DNA of 64,000 bases from Pseudoscardovia suis (GTDB lineage: Bacteria > Actinomycetota > Actinomycetes > Actinomycetales > Bifidobacteriaceae), in NCBI RefSeq assembly GCF_002797875.1, contig NZ_PGFC01000004.1:62001-126000 (forward strand). Reading direction: 5' to 3'. Under the pieces are notes generated by a model. That model worked only from the letters and a program-made list of their open reading frames with translations. It made no database searches and was not told where the DNA came from. A program made the position numbers and the translations under genes. Of the stretch, positions 1 to 8,272 are shown one piece after another. Numbering within the stretch: the stretch's first letter is position 1; the number at the start of each line of letters is the position of its first letter.

Positions 1-1
1 G

Positions 2-52
2 GGCAACCGCGAGCTGCAGCGCATTCAGAAGGAGGCATTGGACAATGACTGA
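2..52 (+). CDS. 3' end of an upstream gene, probably RNase PH (partial)
   Basis: The first 51 bases can be read as an open frame ending in TGA at 50-52, with C-terminal residues GNRELQRIQKEALDND. It overlaps the start of the next gene by 8 bp, as in a translationally coupled pair. In many actinobacteria rph lies directly before the dITP/XTP pyrophosphatase gene, and the helical, charged tail suits an RNase PH C-terminus. Only 16 residues are visible, so the identity rests mainly on gene order. Confidence 0.4.
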   Translation, partial: GNRELQRIQKEALDND

Positions 53-767
53 GACCATCGGTTCCTCACAGGAGGCAACGGCAGCCGCCCCGATCCGCCT
101 GATCGTTGCAACACACAACGAAGGCAAGCTCAAAGAAATTCGCGCCGTGCTGTCGCAGCGCCTCGGAGCGGAAGCCGAGCGTTTCGACATCGTCACCGCA
201 GGCTCGCTGGGACTCCCGGACCCCGTGGAGGACGGCGTGACCTTCGAGGAAAACGCCCTCATCAAGGCGCGCGACGTGGCACGTCGCACAGGCCAGGCGG
301 CGCTCGCCGATGACTCCGGCCTGATTGTTGACGTGATGGGCAATGCGCCGGGCATACTGTCGGCGCGTTGGGCGGGCACGCATGGCGATGATGCGGCGAA
401 CAACCGTTTGCTGTTGGCCCAGATGGCGGACATTCCCGACGAGCATCGCGGCGCGCGCTTCGTGTGCTGCATGGCGCTGGTGGTGCCGCTTCCCGACGGC
501 GGCTACGAGGAACGCACCGTGCAGGGCGTGATGCCCGGCCACCTGTTGCACGAGCCGCATGGCACCAATGGTTTCGGCTATGATCCGCTGTTCGTGCCGG
601 ATGAGCAGCCTGTGCGCACGCAGGCCGGCGCTGAGGTTCCGCAGTCCGATGCGTCGCAAGTGCTGACCTCGGCGGATATGACGGCGGCTGAGAAAAACGC
701 GATTTCCCACCGTGGCCGTGCCATCCGCGCGATGGTGCCGATCATTGAAGAACTGCTGCTGCACTGA
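45..767 (+). CDS. rdgB: dITP/XTP pyrophosphatase (RdgB/HAM1 family)
   Basis: Cleaves non-canonical purine nucleoside triphosphates (dITP, XTP) to monophosphate and pyrophosphate, keeping deaminated bases out of nucleic acid. The N-terminal family motif THNEGKLKEI starts at residue 23 and the acidic metal-binding motif ADDSG lies at 88-92. GTNGFGYDPLF and the C-terminal ISHRGRA are also present. The ATG at 45 follows a strong AGAAGGAGG ribosome-binding site. At 240 residues it is longer than the usual ~200; the extra length is mainly the N-terminal ~16 residues and an insertion before ISHRG. An AUA codon is used at 354-356, relevant to the tRNA-Ile(UAU) near 59 kb. Confidence 0.93.
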   Translation: MTETIGSSQEATAAAPIRLIVATHNEGKLKEIRAVLSQRLGAEAERFDIVTAGSLGLPDPVEDGVTFEENALIKARDVARRTGQAALADDSGLIVDVMGNAPGILSARWAGTHGDDAANNRLLLAQMADIPDEHRGARFVCCMALVVPLPDGGYEERTVQGVMPGHLLHEPHGTNGFGYDPLFVPDEQPVRTQAGAEVPQSDASQVLTSADMTAAEKNAISHRGRAIRAMVPIIEELLLH

Positions 768-793
768 TTATTGCCGCACCGCGCCGCGTGGCG

Positions 794-821
794 TTGTGCC
801 CCCGGGGGCACGTAGTATATT
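794..821 (+). promoter_or_regulatory. putative promoter of the fem genes with a palindrome between -35 and -10
   Basis: TTGTGC (794-799) and TATATT (816-821) are separated by 16 bp. The spacer overlaps a perfect 16-bp palindrome, GTGCCCCCGGGGGCAC (796-811). The palindrome could be an operator or a hairpin ending rdgB, but no T-run follows it. Motif reading only. Confidence 0.45.
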
Positions 822-955
822 GAGCCGGGACGGATTATGCCGTTTTCGGGCTTCGTCGCACACTGCCGGCGCAGACTTTGCGCTGGAAGGATGTCCTGGG
901 TGCTTATGGGTGCTTCGATGCAGCGGAGAAATGATCAGGCAGAGGAATTGACAGT

Positions 956-2221
956 ATGCGAGATTTTGAATTTGTCACACTGACTCCACAAGAATTTGAC
1001 GCGTTTTCATCGAAGCACCCGCAGTCGAATTTCCAGCAGACGTCTGCCATGGGGCGTCTGCGCACCATGGATGGAATCGAAGTGGAATATCTCGGTGTGC
1101 GGGAGAGCGGCACGATTGTGGCGGCGGCGCTGTTCGAAACGCATCGCAGCAGGTTCTCAACGTTCAGCGAAGTGCATGACGGCCCGTTGTGCGACTGGCG
1201 CGACCGCGAGGTGGTCGAATGCTTCATGAACGCCTTGAGGCGCCATGCAAAGGCCAAAGGCGCGGCGCAGCTGAGCATCACTCCGGAGGCGCCGTATCGT
1301 CTGCGCAATTCGGACGGCAGCCTGATCGAGGGCGAGCAGGGTGAGCCTGCCGATTACATCGTGGATACGCTCAAGGCTTGCGGATTCGAGCATGAGGGCT
1401 TCACCGTGGGATATACGGCCGTTCCGAGGTGGCGCTACGTGAAGGACCTGTCCGGTATCTCGGACGAGAAGGCGTTGCTGAAGTCGTATGACAAGCGCAC
1501 GCAGTGGAGTGTGAAGCGTGCCTCGTCGATGGGCGTGCATGTGCGCGAGCTGGGCGTGGGCGAGCTGGGCGTGTTCGCGGATATCGAGCGCCAGACGGCC
1601 GAGCGTCGTGGTTTCGAGTACCGGGGGGAGGGGTATTTCCGTCGGTTCAAGGAGGCGTTCGGCGGCGCGGCGCATTTCATGGTGGCCGAGATCCATGTGG
1701 CCGAGTATGTGGCCGACATGGAGGCGAAGCGTGATGCGCTGCAGGCGAAGGTCGAGGCGCTGCAGGCCAAGCAGGCCCAGCATCCCACCACGAGGACGGA
1801 GCGTCAGCTGGGCGAGGAGACCCGCAACCTCGAGGCGGCGCGCAAGCGTCTGGCCGAGGCTGCGGAATATGCGGGGGACGGAGACGTGCTTCCGGCGGCG
1901 GCGTCGTTGTTCGTGGAGAATCCGCGCGAGACGGTGTATCTGTTTTCGGGGAGCGTGGAGCGGTACAAGCCGTTTTATGCGTCGGCGTTGATCCAGCACT
2001 GGGCCATGCTGCACCTGTGTGTGGAGCGTGGGGTGGGTCGTTATAACTTCTATGGCATTTCCGGTGTGTTCGACGATCCCGATGACGAGGGCCGCGGGGT
2101 GCTTGAGTTCAAGCAGGGCTTCAACGGATACGTGGAAGAACTCTCGGGTTCGTTCGTGCTGCCGGTCCGTCCGGTGGTGTTCAAGTTGAAAAACGCGGCG
2201 CATCGGATTCTTGGACGTTAA
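956..2221 (+). CDS. FemAB-family peptidoglycan bridge aminoacyltransferase, copy 1
   Basis: Members of this FemX/MurM/FemAB family transfer amino acids from aminoacyl-tRNA to the lipid-linked peptidoglycan precursor at the cytoplasmic face, building interpeptide bridges. The N-terminus has the family-like NFQQT block (FxQT). Two GNAT-like halves are separated by a charged coiled-coil arm at about residues 252-300 (ADMEAKRDALQAKVEALQAK...), as in tRNA-binding Fem enzymes. FYGISGVFDDPDDEG and LEFKQGFNG near the C-terminus are typical. The start ATG follows GAGGAATTGACAGT. 421 residues is normal for the family. A second copy follows 77 bp downstream and shares an identical 622-bp block, so the pair may add different residues of one bridge. 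Substrates cannot be told from sequence. Confidence 0.88.
   Translation: MRDFEFVTLTPQEFDAFSSKHPQSNFQQTSAMGRLRTMDGIEVEYLGVRESGTIVAAALFETHRSRFSTFSEVHDGPLCDWRDREVVECFMNALRRHAKAKGAAQLSITPEAPYRLRNSDGSLIEGEQGEPADYIVDTLKACGFEHEGFTVGYTAVPRWRYVKDLSGISDEKALLKSYDKRTQWSVKRASSMGVHVRELGVGELGVFADIERQTAERRGFEYRGEGYFRRFKEAFGGAAHFMVAEIHVAEYVADMEAKRDALQAKVEALQAKQAQHPTTRTERQLGEETRNLEAARKRLAEAAEYAGDGDVLPAAASLFVENPRETVYLFSGSVERYKPFYASALIQHWAMLHLCVERGVGRYNFYGISGVFDDPDDEGRGVLEFKQGFNGYVEELSGSFVLPVRPVVFKLKNAAHRILGR
1458..2079 (+). repeat. 622-bp identical block, copy A (in fem copy 1)
   Basis: Identical base for base to 2810-3431 (offset 1352). The flanks diverge at once: mismatches at 1456-1457 and 2080, and scattered differences after that. 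The block covers the second half of the enzyme including the coiled-coil arm. Confidence 0.93.
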
Positions 2222-2298
2222 CAGGCGGCAAATCAGTCAGGCGGCCAATCGCTCGGATGGCCGGTCAAGCAGAAGGCAGATAGCAGATAGGAATGGCA

Positions 2299-3573
2299 AT
2301 GGCACAGGCGCAAAAGACGTATCTCATCGGGCAGATCACCAGCGCTGAGCTTGACGCGCTGTCGGCGCGGCATCCGCAGGGCAACTTCCAGCAGACGTCG
2401 AATATGGCTGCGCTCGTGAAGCCCACTGTCAAGGCGGTGGACTTCGTTGGCGTGCGCAAGGCGGCCGATGGAAGCATCGTGGCGGGCTGCATGATCGCTT
2501 ACACCAAGGGGCATCTGGGCCTTGAAGGCTCCATCTGGGTGGGTCCTTTGTGCGATGAGGATGATACCGAGCTGCTTGCCGCCATGACCCGCGCCATCAC
2601 GGTCTCCGCGCGCAAGCATCACGCCGTGTCCGTCAGCTGCTGGCCGGGGCAGGTCTACATGCGTCGCACCAGTGACGGCGAGCCTGACGGTGCTGCCGAC
2701 GATCTGGCGATTGACAACATGAAGCGTCTGGGATGGCGGCATGCCGGCTTCGACCGCGGCTATGGCAGCATCGTGAACCGCTGGGTGTATGTGAAGGACC
2801 TGTCCGGCGTCTCGGACGAGAAGGCGTTGCTGAAGTCGTATGACAAGCGCACGCAGTGGAGTGTGAAGCGTGCCTCGTCGATGGGCGTGCATGTGCGCGA
2901 GCTGGGCGTGGGCGAGCTGGGCGTGTTCGCGGATATCGAGCGCCAGACGGCCGAGCGTCGTGGTTTCGAGTACCGGGGGGAGGGGTATTTCCGTCGGTTC
3001 AAGGAGGCGTTCGGCGGCGCGGCGCATTTCATGGTGGCCGAGATCCATGTGGCCGAGTATGTGGCCGACATGGAGGCGAAGCGTGATGCGCTGCAGGCGA
3101 AGGTCGAGGCGCTGCAGGCCAAGCAGGCCCAGCATCCCACCACGAGGACGGAGCGTCAGCTGGGCGAGGAGACCCGCAACCTCGAGGCGGCGCGCAAGCG
3201 TCTGGCCGAGGCTGCGGAATATGCGGGGGACGGAGACGTGCTTCCGGCGGCGGCGTCGTTGTTCGTGGAGAATCCGCGCGAGACGGTGTATCTGTTTTCG
3301 GGGAGCGTGGAGCGGTACAAGCCGTTTTATGCGTCGGCGTTGATCCAGCACTGGGCCATGCTGCACCTGTGTGTGGAGCGTGGGGTGGGTCGTTATAACT
3401 TCTATGGCATTTCCGGTGTGTTCGACGATCCGGATGACGAGGGCCGCGGGGTGCTTGAGTTCAAGCAGGGCTTCAATGGATACGTAGAAGAACTCGTCGG
3501 TGAATTCACCCTTCCGGTCAGCCATGTTCGCTTCGCCCTCATGCAGGGTCTTCGCAAGCTGCTGAAGCGGTAG
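2299..3573 (+). CDS. FemAB-family peptidoglycan bridge aminoacyltransferase, copy 2
   Basis: Same family and architecture as the preceding gene: NFQQTS near the N-terminus, a coiled-coil arm in the middle, and FYGISGVFDDPDDEG / LEFKQGFNG at the end. The first ~170 residues differ strongly from copy 1 while the rest is almost identical, so substrate or tRNA choice probably differs through the N-terminal half. ATG 2299 is preferred because AGGA lies 6 nt before it; an ATG at 2293 directly abuts the ribosome-binding site. Both genes face the same way and are likely co-transcribed. Exact added amino acid unknown. Confidence 0.87.
   Translation: MAQAQKTYLIGQITSAELDALSARHPQGNFQQTSNMAALVKPTVKAVDFVGVRKAADGSIVAGCMIAYTKGHLGLEGSIWVGPLCDEDDTELLAAMTRAITVSARKHHAVSVSCWPGQVYMRRTSDGEPDGAADDLAIDNMKRLGWRHAGFDRGYGSIVNRWVYVKDLSGVSDEKALLKSYDKRTQWSVKRASSMGVHVRELGVGELGVFADIERQTAERRGFEYRGEGYFRRFKEAFGGAAHFMVAEIHVAEYVADMEAKRDALQAKVEALQAKQAQHPTTRTERQLGEETRNLEAARKRLAEAAEYAGDGDVLPAAASLFVENPRETVYLFSGSVERYKPFYASALIQHWAMLHLCVERGVGRYNFYGISGVFDDPDDEGRGVLEFKQGFNGYVEELVGEFTLPVSHVRFALMQGLRKLLKR
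2810..3431 (+). repeat. 622-bp identical block, copy B (in fem copy 2)
   Basis: Partner of 1458-2079, with no mismatch in 622 bp. A perfect block with sharp edges inside two otherwise diverged paralogues points to recent gene conversion or homologous recombination. Confidence 0.93.
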
Positions 3574-3693
3574 CGGCGACATCAGTAGCGGTGTCTCGAC
3601 ATCGGCATCAGTGGCGGTGTCAGCAGCTCGGTGGCGGTGCCAGAGGCGGCTCAGTAACGGCGTCCATTCGTTGCCGTTGCCGCACTCGCTCGC

Positions 3694-4692
3694 TCACACC
3701 AGCATGTAGATCGCGGTCGTGCACAGAAGCGAAATCACCGCGGTGACCGACAGCGTGAATCCAGCCAGCTGCGCATTGCCCAGCACCTTGTCGGTGAACA
3801 TCGTGCCGAACACCGTGCTGGGCGACATGCACAGCATCATCACGATTTTGCGTGTCTGCGCGTCAAAGGGCAGCAGGAACCACGCCGCCGCAGCACAGGC
3901 GACCTCCACCGCCAGGCGCCAACCAATCACCGAACCGACTTCGCGCACCTCGTGCCAGTCGTGCGGCATCTCCATGAGCATGCCCACCATGAGCATGGAG
4001 CAGAAGCTGTTTGCGTTTGCGCCGGGTTGCGTGATCGTCGCCAGCCATTGCGGCAGATTCACATGCGCCAGCATCAGCGCAATCATGACCAGATAGATGT
4101 CGAACGGCACCGAAAGAAACAGGCTTTTCACCGAACGCCTGAACGTGGCGCGCCGTTGCAACCGCCGCGCCTGCGGGTCGGTGGGCGGCGTATAGGGGAG
4201 CACGGTGACGCCTTTCGCGTGAGCTTGGTCGCTCAGCGGTTTCGTGGGGTCGATGTGCAGCGTGCCCGTGGTGAACACGTTCATGAAGCTGGATATCACG
4301 GCGGAATTGCCTATATCGAACATCATGGCGTCCACAACCGCGGCGGGGCCGAAATACGCCTGCGTGACCGGCATGCAGAAATTGCCGGTGTTGAACCCCG
4401 TCACATTGAGCATCTGGAAGGCGCGTTCCTCCACCGGCCGACGCCATGTGACCGCATACATGATAACGAGGGGAATGATGCTGCACAGGAACGAGAAGCC
4501 GGTGATGATGAGCAGCGATGTGCTGTGGGGGCTTGAAGCGAAACTGTTGATGATTACGCAAGGGATCGTGATGGTGAACACCGCCCGTTGGATGATGCGG
4601 TAATCGCGGTCATGGAACCAGCCGGTGCGCTTGAACAGATAGCCGGCGAGAATGATGAGCAGGAACGAAAACGGGGTGATGAGTGCGTTCAT
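3694..4692 (-). CDS. AEC-family (auxin efflux carrier-like) permease
   Basis: A 332-residue hydrophobic protein with the AEC pattern: an N-terminal segment of about ten helices split by a basic, hydrophilic loop at about 170-220, and polar breaks such as GFNTGNFCMPV and MSPSTVFGTMF. Bacterial members move small organic anions such as malate or other carboxylates; the substrate here is not predictable. The start at 4692 (MNALITPF) is chosen because GAAGGAC lies 6 nt upstream. A longer frame upstream of it is arginine-rich and repetitive and does not look translated. It stands alone, convergent with the fem genes. Confidence 0.82.
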   Translation of the reverse strand: MNALITPFSFLLIILAGYLFKRTGWFHDRDYRIIQRAVFTITIPCVIINSFASSPHSTSLLIITGFSFLCSIIPLVIMYAVTWRRPVEERAFQMLNVTGFNTGNFCMPVTQAYFGPAAVVDAMMFDIGNSAVISSFMNVFTTGTLHIDPTKPLSDQAHAKGVTVLPYTPPTDPQARRLQRRATFRRSVKSLFLSVPFDIYLVMIALMLAHVNLPQWLATITQPGANANSFCSMLMVGMLMEMPHDWHEVREVGSVIGWRLAVEVACAAAAWFLLPFDAQTRKIVMMLCMSPSTVFGTMFTDKVLGNAQLAGFTLSVTAVISLLCTTAIYMLV

Positions 4693-4800
4693 GCAGGGTC
4701 CTTCGGTGATGTTGAGGCATTGCGGCAAGCGGTTCATGCAGGTACCGGCCAGTCTCAGTCTACGTTGTTGCCGTTTGCATGAAAGCAACTGAGCTGCGTA

Positions 4801-4910
4801 ACAGGTGCCGGATGCACAGGTGCCGGATACACAGGTGACCGATGTATGGCGCGGTGATGCGCGGCGCAAGTGGTGGATGGCGCGGTGATGTAAGATAATC
4901 GCGGAAGTTC
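4801..4910. repeat. short direct repeats in the gap before the pilin-like gene
   Basis: The 334-bp gap 4693-5026 holds three imperfect copies of a 15-bp unit (ACAGGTGCCGGATGC type, 4801-4845), then two copies of ATGGCGCGGTGATG. A TAAGATAAT stretch near 4889 could be a -10 for the following gene. No gene is seen in the gap. Confidence 0.6.
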
Positions 4911-5026
4911 GAAGCCGTAGGCATAACGAGTGCATCAACGCTGAGGAATTATTGGAGATCCAAGGAGTTTCTGGGAGTTTGCGCTCGGCAAGCAACATGC
5001 CGCCGGATGCCTCTGGGAGGGGATTC

Positions 5027-5698
5027 ATGCGCTGTGTCTACCGCACCTTGCGAATGTGGCATCGCGGAGAATCCGGTATCACAGTGGCGCAGTTGATTGC
5101 GGCGGTCGTCGTCGGATGCATCATGATGGCGATTTCCGTGCCTGTGTTCATGGGCGTGCAGCGCGCCGCGTGGGACGTGGTGGCGCAGCTGGATGTCAAG
5201 CATGCGCAGAACTCCATCACCACCTACATCACCGCATCCGGCGGGGATGTGCCGCCCAGCTTCACGAAATCCGCGAAGCCTTACAAGCGCACCTATGTGC
5301 TGGCGGATTTCAAGCACGTGAACGCCATCGCCGACACCTCGGACGTTGAGGTGACCTTGTCGCCGGACGTGTCGCTGTGCTACACGCTCTCCAACACAAC
5401 GGTGGACAAAAACGGCGTGCCTCTTGCTCCCAGCACGGTCGGCGGCGGGCGCACATGGGGCGCCGATGGGACCGAGACCGTGCAGAATTACCGTATCTAC
5501 GGCACGAACAAAAACGCCCTTGATCATTTCTATGTCTATGATTCGCGCACAGGCACGGTGACGCGCGAGCCGAACCCCGACCATATTCCCGCCGCGTCGC
5601 GCGACACCGAAGGCTCAGTGATCTTTCGCAGCAGTGGCGTGCAGTATGTGAGCAATTACTGCGACATTGACCTGCACTACCATCTCTACGGCATCTGA
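5027..5698 (+). CDS. pilin-like (type IV prepilin-type) protein, orphan
   Basis: With the ATG at 5027 (GGGAGG 6 nt upstream) the protein has 223 residues. It begins with a short basic leader ending GESG, followed by ITVAQLIAAVVVGCIMMAIS, a single hydrophobic N-terminal helix. This is the layout of type IV prepilins and pseudopilins, cut after G17. The +5 residue is Gln (Q22) instead of the usual Glu, and there is no second membrane segment. The C-terminal domain has two Cys residues that might form a disulphide. No assembly ATPase, prepilin peptidase or other pilin gene is next to it. A TTG at 4952 would add 25 residues but would bury the leader. Function not known. Confidence 0.65.
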   Translation: MRCVYRTLRMWHRGESGITVAQLIAAVVVGCIMMAISVPVFMGVQRAAWDVVAQLDVKHAQNSITTYITASGGDVPPSFTKSAKPYKRTYVLADFKHVNAIADTSDVEVTLSPDVSLCYTLSNTTVDKNGVPLAPSTVGGGRTWGADGTETVQNYRIYGTNKNALDHFYVYDSRTGTVTREPNPDHIPAASRDTEGSVIFRSSGVQYVSNYCDIDLHYHLYGI

Positions 5699-5848
5699 TT
5701 CGCGGGCGGCGGTTTGCCAAGGCAAGCACGAATCATCAAGACCCCGATTCCCGAAGCAATCCCGAATCGCAGGGTAATCTCGATCCCAATGGGCACGCCT
5801 CCCAATGGGGTGGGGAAGCGCACAGAAGAATAAAAAACACAGAAGAAT

Positions 5849-5884
5849 AAAAAACAGGGCTTCGAGTGAACTCGAAACCCTGTG
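5849..5884 (-). terminator. intrinsic terminator after tRNA-Pro
   Basis: Read on the minus strand: CAGGG-TTTCGAGT / ACTCGAA-CCCTG hairpin followed by TTTTTTA, just 3' of the tRNA. Confidence 0.85.
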
Positions 5885-5887
5885 AAA

Positions 5888-5964
<77 letters not shown>

Positions 5965-5978
5965 TAAAACCTCGATTC

Positions 5979-6006
5979 ATGATACACGCAATCATCAAGA
6001 ATGCAA
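5979..6006 (-). promoter_or_regulatory. putative promoter of tRNA-Pro
   Basis: On the minus strand TTGCAT and TATCAT are spaced by 16 bp, with the -10 element 14 bp before the mature tRNA 5' end. Confidence 0.6.
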
Positions 6007-6125
6007 ATCGGAGTGTCATCGGTTGCTGAAAACGCGGCAGGCAGGCACGAAGCGTGTCGCCGCGCGCCTCCCTTCACTCACTTTCACGGGGCGGTATGCT
6101 TGATGGCAGGAGAGAGCGAGGTGAA

Positions 6126-7205
6126 ATGAAGATTCTGCAAGGAATAAGGCCGCTTACGCTCCCGCTGTCAATCACGCCTGTGCTTATTGGTGGTTTTGCT
6201 GCGTTGGAGTCGATCCGTTCTTCACACATACGCTTTGTGAAGGCGCTTTGTGTTTCGGGCGACATGGCGTGTCGGCATACCCATTATGTGCATGAGAAAT
6301 TGAGTCCCTTCTTCTTTCTTATGTGGGCGTTGTGTCTGGTCGTGGCGTTGTTTTTGCAAATCGCCGCGAATTTCGCCAACGATTATTCCGACGGCATGCG
6401 CGGCGTGGACGCATCTCGCGCTGATGGCGCCCAGGCGGCGCCGGATGACGGGGCGCTTGGGCATCATGATCATGACATTCACCTTGCTCCATCCTCTGCT
6501 TCACAGTCCGCTTCGGGCCCGTCCCGGCTTGTGGCTTCGGGAACCGACCCCATGCGTGTGCTCATGGCGTCAATAGTGAGCGCGGTATTGGCGTGCGACG
6601 CGGGACTTGCCATCGTCATGCTGACTCGCCAATGGTGGCTCATCGCGGTCGGTGCCCTGTGCCTGCTCGCCGGCTGGTTCTACGTCGGCGGCAAACATCC
6701 CTATGGCTATCGAGGTCTGGGTGGCGCGGCGGTGTTCGTTTTCTTCGGCTTGGTGGCGACGCTGGGCACGGAGTACGTGCTGGTTTCCCGCATCACGGCG
6801 ATGGGCGTGTACGGTGCGGTGAGCGCTGGCGCCAGCGCGTGCGTTGTGCTGGGCGTCAACAATATGCGCGACCTGCGCTCGGATGCCGCCGCCGGCAAGC
6901 GCACCCTCACGGTGATCCTGGGCAGGCGCGCCGCCTCGGCGCTGATGCTCGGTGAATTGCTGGTGAGCATGGTCGCGTTGTGCGCAGCGGTGATGATACT
7001 CAAGTCTCCTCTGGGGATTTGCGGTGCTCTGCTGGCGTTTTCCATCGCGGTCGTGTGCGTCAACGATGCGTGGAACTGCGGCGCCCCCGATGTGTCGGAT
7101 GACGAATTGGCATCCGTTGTTGATTTTCGTGCGATGTTTCACCATGCCATTGGTTTTTCGGTGGCACTGACCATCGGTTATGCCCTGTGCATCACCATAT
7201 TGTGA
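6126..7205 (+). CDS. menA: UbiA-family prenyltransferase (MenA-like)
   Basis: Membrane prenyltransferase of the MenA branch, which attaches a polyprenyl chain to 1,4-dihydroxy-2-naphthoate. The first Asp motif, NDYSDG, lies at residues 85-90. The second conserved loop, NNMRDLRSDAAAGKRTL, starts at about 245. Eight or nine hydrophobic helices fit the fold. A His/Ser/Ala-rich insertion of about 40 residues follows the first motif and lengthens the protein to 359. The start at 6126 (MKILQGIRPLTLP) matches usual MenA N-termini and follows GCGAGGTG. No other menaquinone gene is in the window, so the true acceptor is open. Confidence 0.83.
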   Translation: MKILQGIRPLTLPLSITPVLIGGFAALESIRSSHIRFVKALCVSGDMACRHTHYVHEKLSPFFFLMWALCLVVALFLQIAANFANDYSDGMRGVDASRADGAQAAPDDGALGHHDHDIHLAPSSASQSASGPSRLVASGTDPMRVLMASIVSAVLACDAGLAIVMLTRQWWLIAVGALCLLAGWFYVGGKHPYGYRGLGGAAVFVFFGLVATLGTEYVLVSRITAMGVYGAVSAGASACVVLGVNNMRDLRSDAAAGKRTLTVILGRRAASALMLGELLVSMVALCAAVMILKSPLGICGALLAFSIAVVCVNDAWNCGAPDVSDDELASVVDFRAMFHHAIGFSVALTIGYALCITIL

Positions 7206-7239
7206 CGAATGTTGCATTTCATGGATGCAATACGCTGAA

Positions 7240-7266
7240 TTGAGCGTGTTTTTCTCGTGGGATAAT
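7240..7266 (+). promoter_or_regulatory. putative gpmA promoter
   Basis: TTGAGC (7240-7245) and GATAAT (7261-7266) are spaced by 15 bp, 38 bp before the gpmA start codon. The spacing is slightly short. Confidence 0.4.
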
Positions 7267-7304
7267 GCGGCTTCTCGTCTCATTGCTCAGGTAGACTCGG
7301 CTGT

Positions 7305-8045
7305 ATGACATACAAACTCGTACTGCTCAGGCATGGCCAGAGCGCATGGAACAAGACAAACCAGTTCACTGGTTGGGTTGACGTCCCGCTGACCGAACAG
7401 GGCCGCGAGGAAGCCAAGCGCGGCGGCCAGCTGCTCAAGGAGAAGAACGTCCTGCCGGACATCGTCTTCACCTCTCTGCTGCGCCGTGCCATCAACACCG
7501 CCAACATCGCACTCGACGAAGCCGATCGCCTGTGGATCCCCGTCAAGCGCAGCTGGCGCCTCAACGAGCGTCATTACGGCGCTCTTCAGGGCAAGAACAA
7601 GACCGAAATCCGCGAAAAGTACGGCGACGAGAAGTTCATGATCTGGCGTCGTTCCTACGGCACCCCGCCGCCGGACATCGATCCGAACGATGAGTACGCT
7701 CAGAACCACGATCCGCGTTACGCCGGCGATCCGGTGCCGGAAGCCGAGGCTCTCGCCAACGTCGTTGAGCGCGTGACCCCGTACTGGGAGTCCGAGATCA
7801 TTCCCGAGCTCAAGTCCGGCAAGACCGTCCTCATCGCTGCACACGGCAACTCCCTGCGTGCAATCGTGAAGATGCTTGACAACCTCTCCGAAGAAGAGAT
7901 CGCCAAGGTCAACATTCCTACCGCCATCCCGCTGCTGTATGAGCTTGACGAGAACTTCAAGCCGATCAAGCCGCGCGGCGAGTACCTCGATCCTGAAGCT
8001 GCCGCCGCTGGTGCTGCCGCGGTTGCCGCTCAGGGCCAGAAGTGA
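7305..8045 (+). CDS. gpmA: 2,3-bisphosphoglycerate-dependent phosphoglycerate mutase
   Basis: Interconverts 3- and 2-phosphoglycerate in glycolysis. The catalytic phosphohistidine lies in [10 protein letters not shown] (His10). [13 protein letters not shown] and the second catalytic His in AAHGNSLRA follow in order. 246 residues is the normal dPGM length, with a short Ala-rich tail. It is monocistronic, with its own promoter-like element and a strong terminator downstream. Codon use is strongly biased to C/G-ending codons, as for a highly expressed glycolytic gene. Confidence 0.97.
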   Translation: MTYKLVLLRHGQSAWNKTNQFTGWVDVPLTEQGREEAKRGGQLLKEKNVLPDIVFTSLLRRAINTANIALDEADRLWIPVKRSWRLNERHYGALQGKNKTEIREKYGDEKFMIWRRSYGTPPPDIDPNDEYAQNHDPRYAGDPVPEAEALANVVERVTPYWESEIIPELKSGKTVLIAAHGNSLRAIVKMLDNLSEEEIAKVNIPTAIPLLYELDENFKPIKPRGEYLDPEAAAAGAAAVAAQGQK

Positions 8046-8098
8046 GCCGAGCCCATTAGCGGTTCAGCCTCAGAGCGGGTTCAGCCCGCTGGCATGTG

Positions 8099-8146
8099 AA
8101 GCGCTGGTGCCGTCAGTCCTTGTGCTGACAGCACCAGCGCTTTGTT
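8099..8146 (+). terminator. intrinsic terminator after gpmA
   Basis: A long hairpin, AAGCGCTGGTGC...GCACCAGCGCTT with an inner GTCAG/CTGAC stem, is followed by TTGTTT. Confidence 0.85.
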
Positions 8147-8200
8147 TATGCCGGATGATTGCCTGGGGTGACGACGGTAGACAAAACGGATATAGAAACA

Positions 8201-8235
8201 CTTGTGGGGTGACGGAATAACCGTCACCCCACAAG
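8201..8235 (-). terminator. perfect inverted repeat between gpmA and phoU
   Basis: 15-bp perfect arms CTTGTGGGGTGACGG / CCGTCACCCCACAAG around a 5-nt loop. Placed between convergent genes, it is likely the phoU terminator, possibly bidirectional; the tail is only moderately T-rich. Confidence 0.7.
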
Positions 8236-8272
8236 GATGGCTTCACAATTTGGATGTGATAATCAGCTGGAT

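Noticed and set aside
2233..3582. 449-codon minus-strand frame opposite the fem gene
   Set aside because: It is a shadow of the coding strand: His/Arg/Leu-rich composition, no start signal, and an almost identical shadow occurs opposite fem copy 1.
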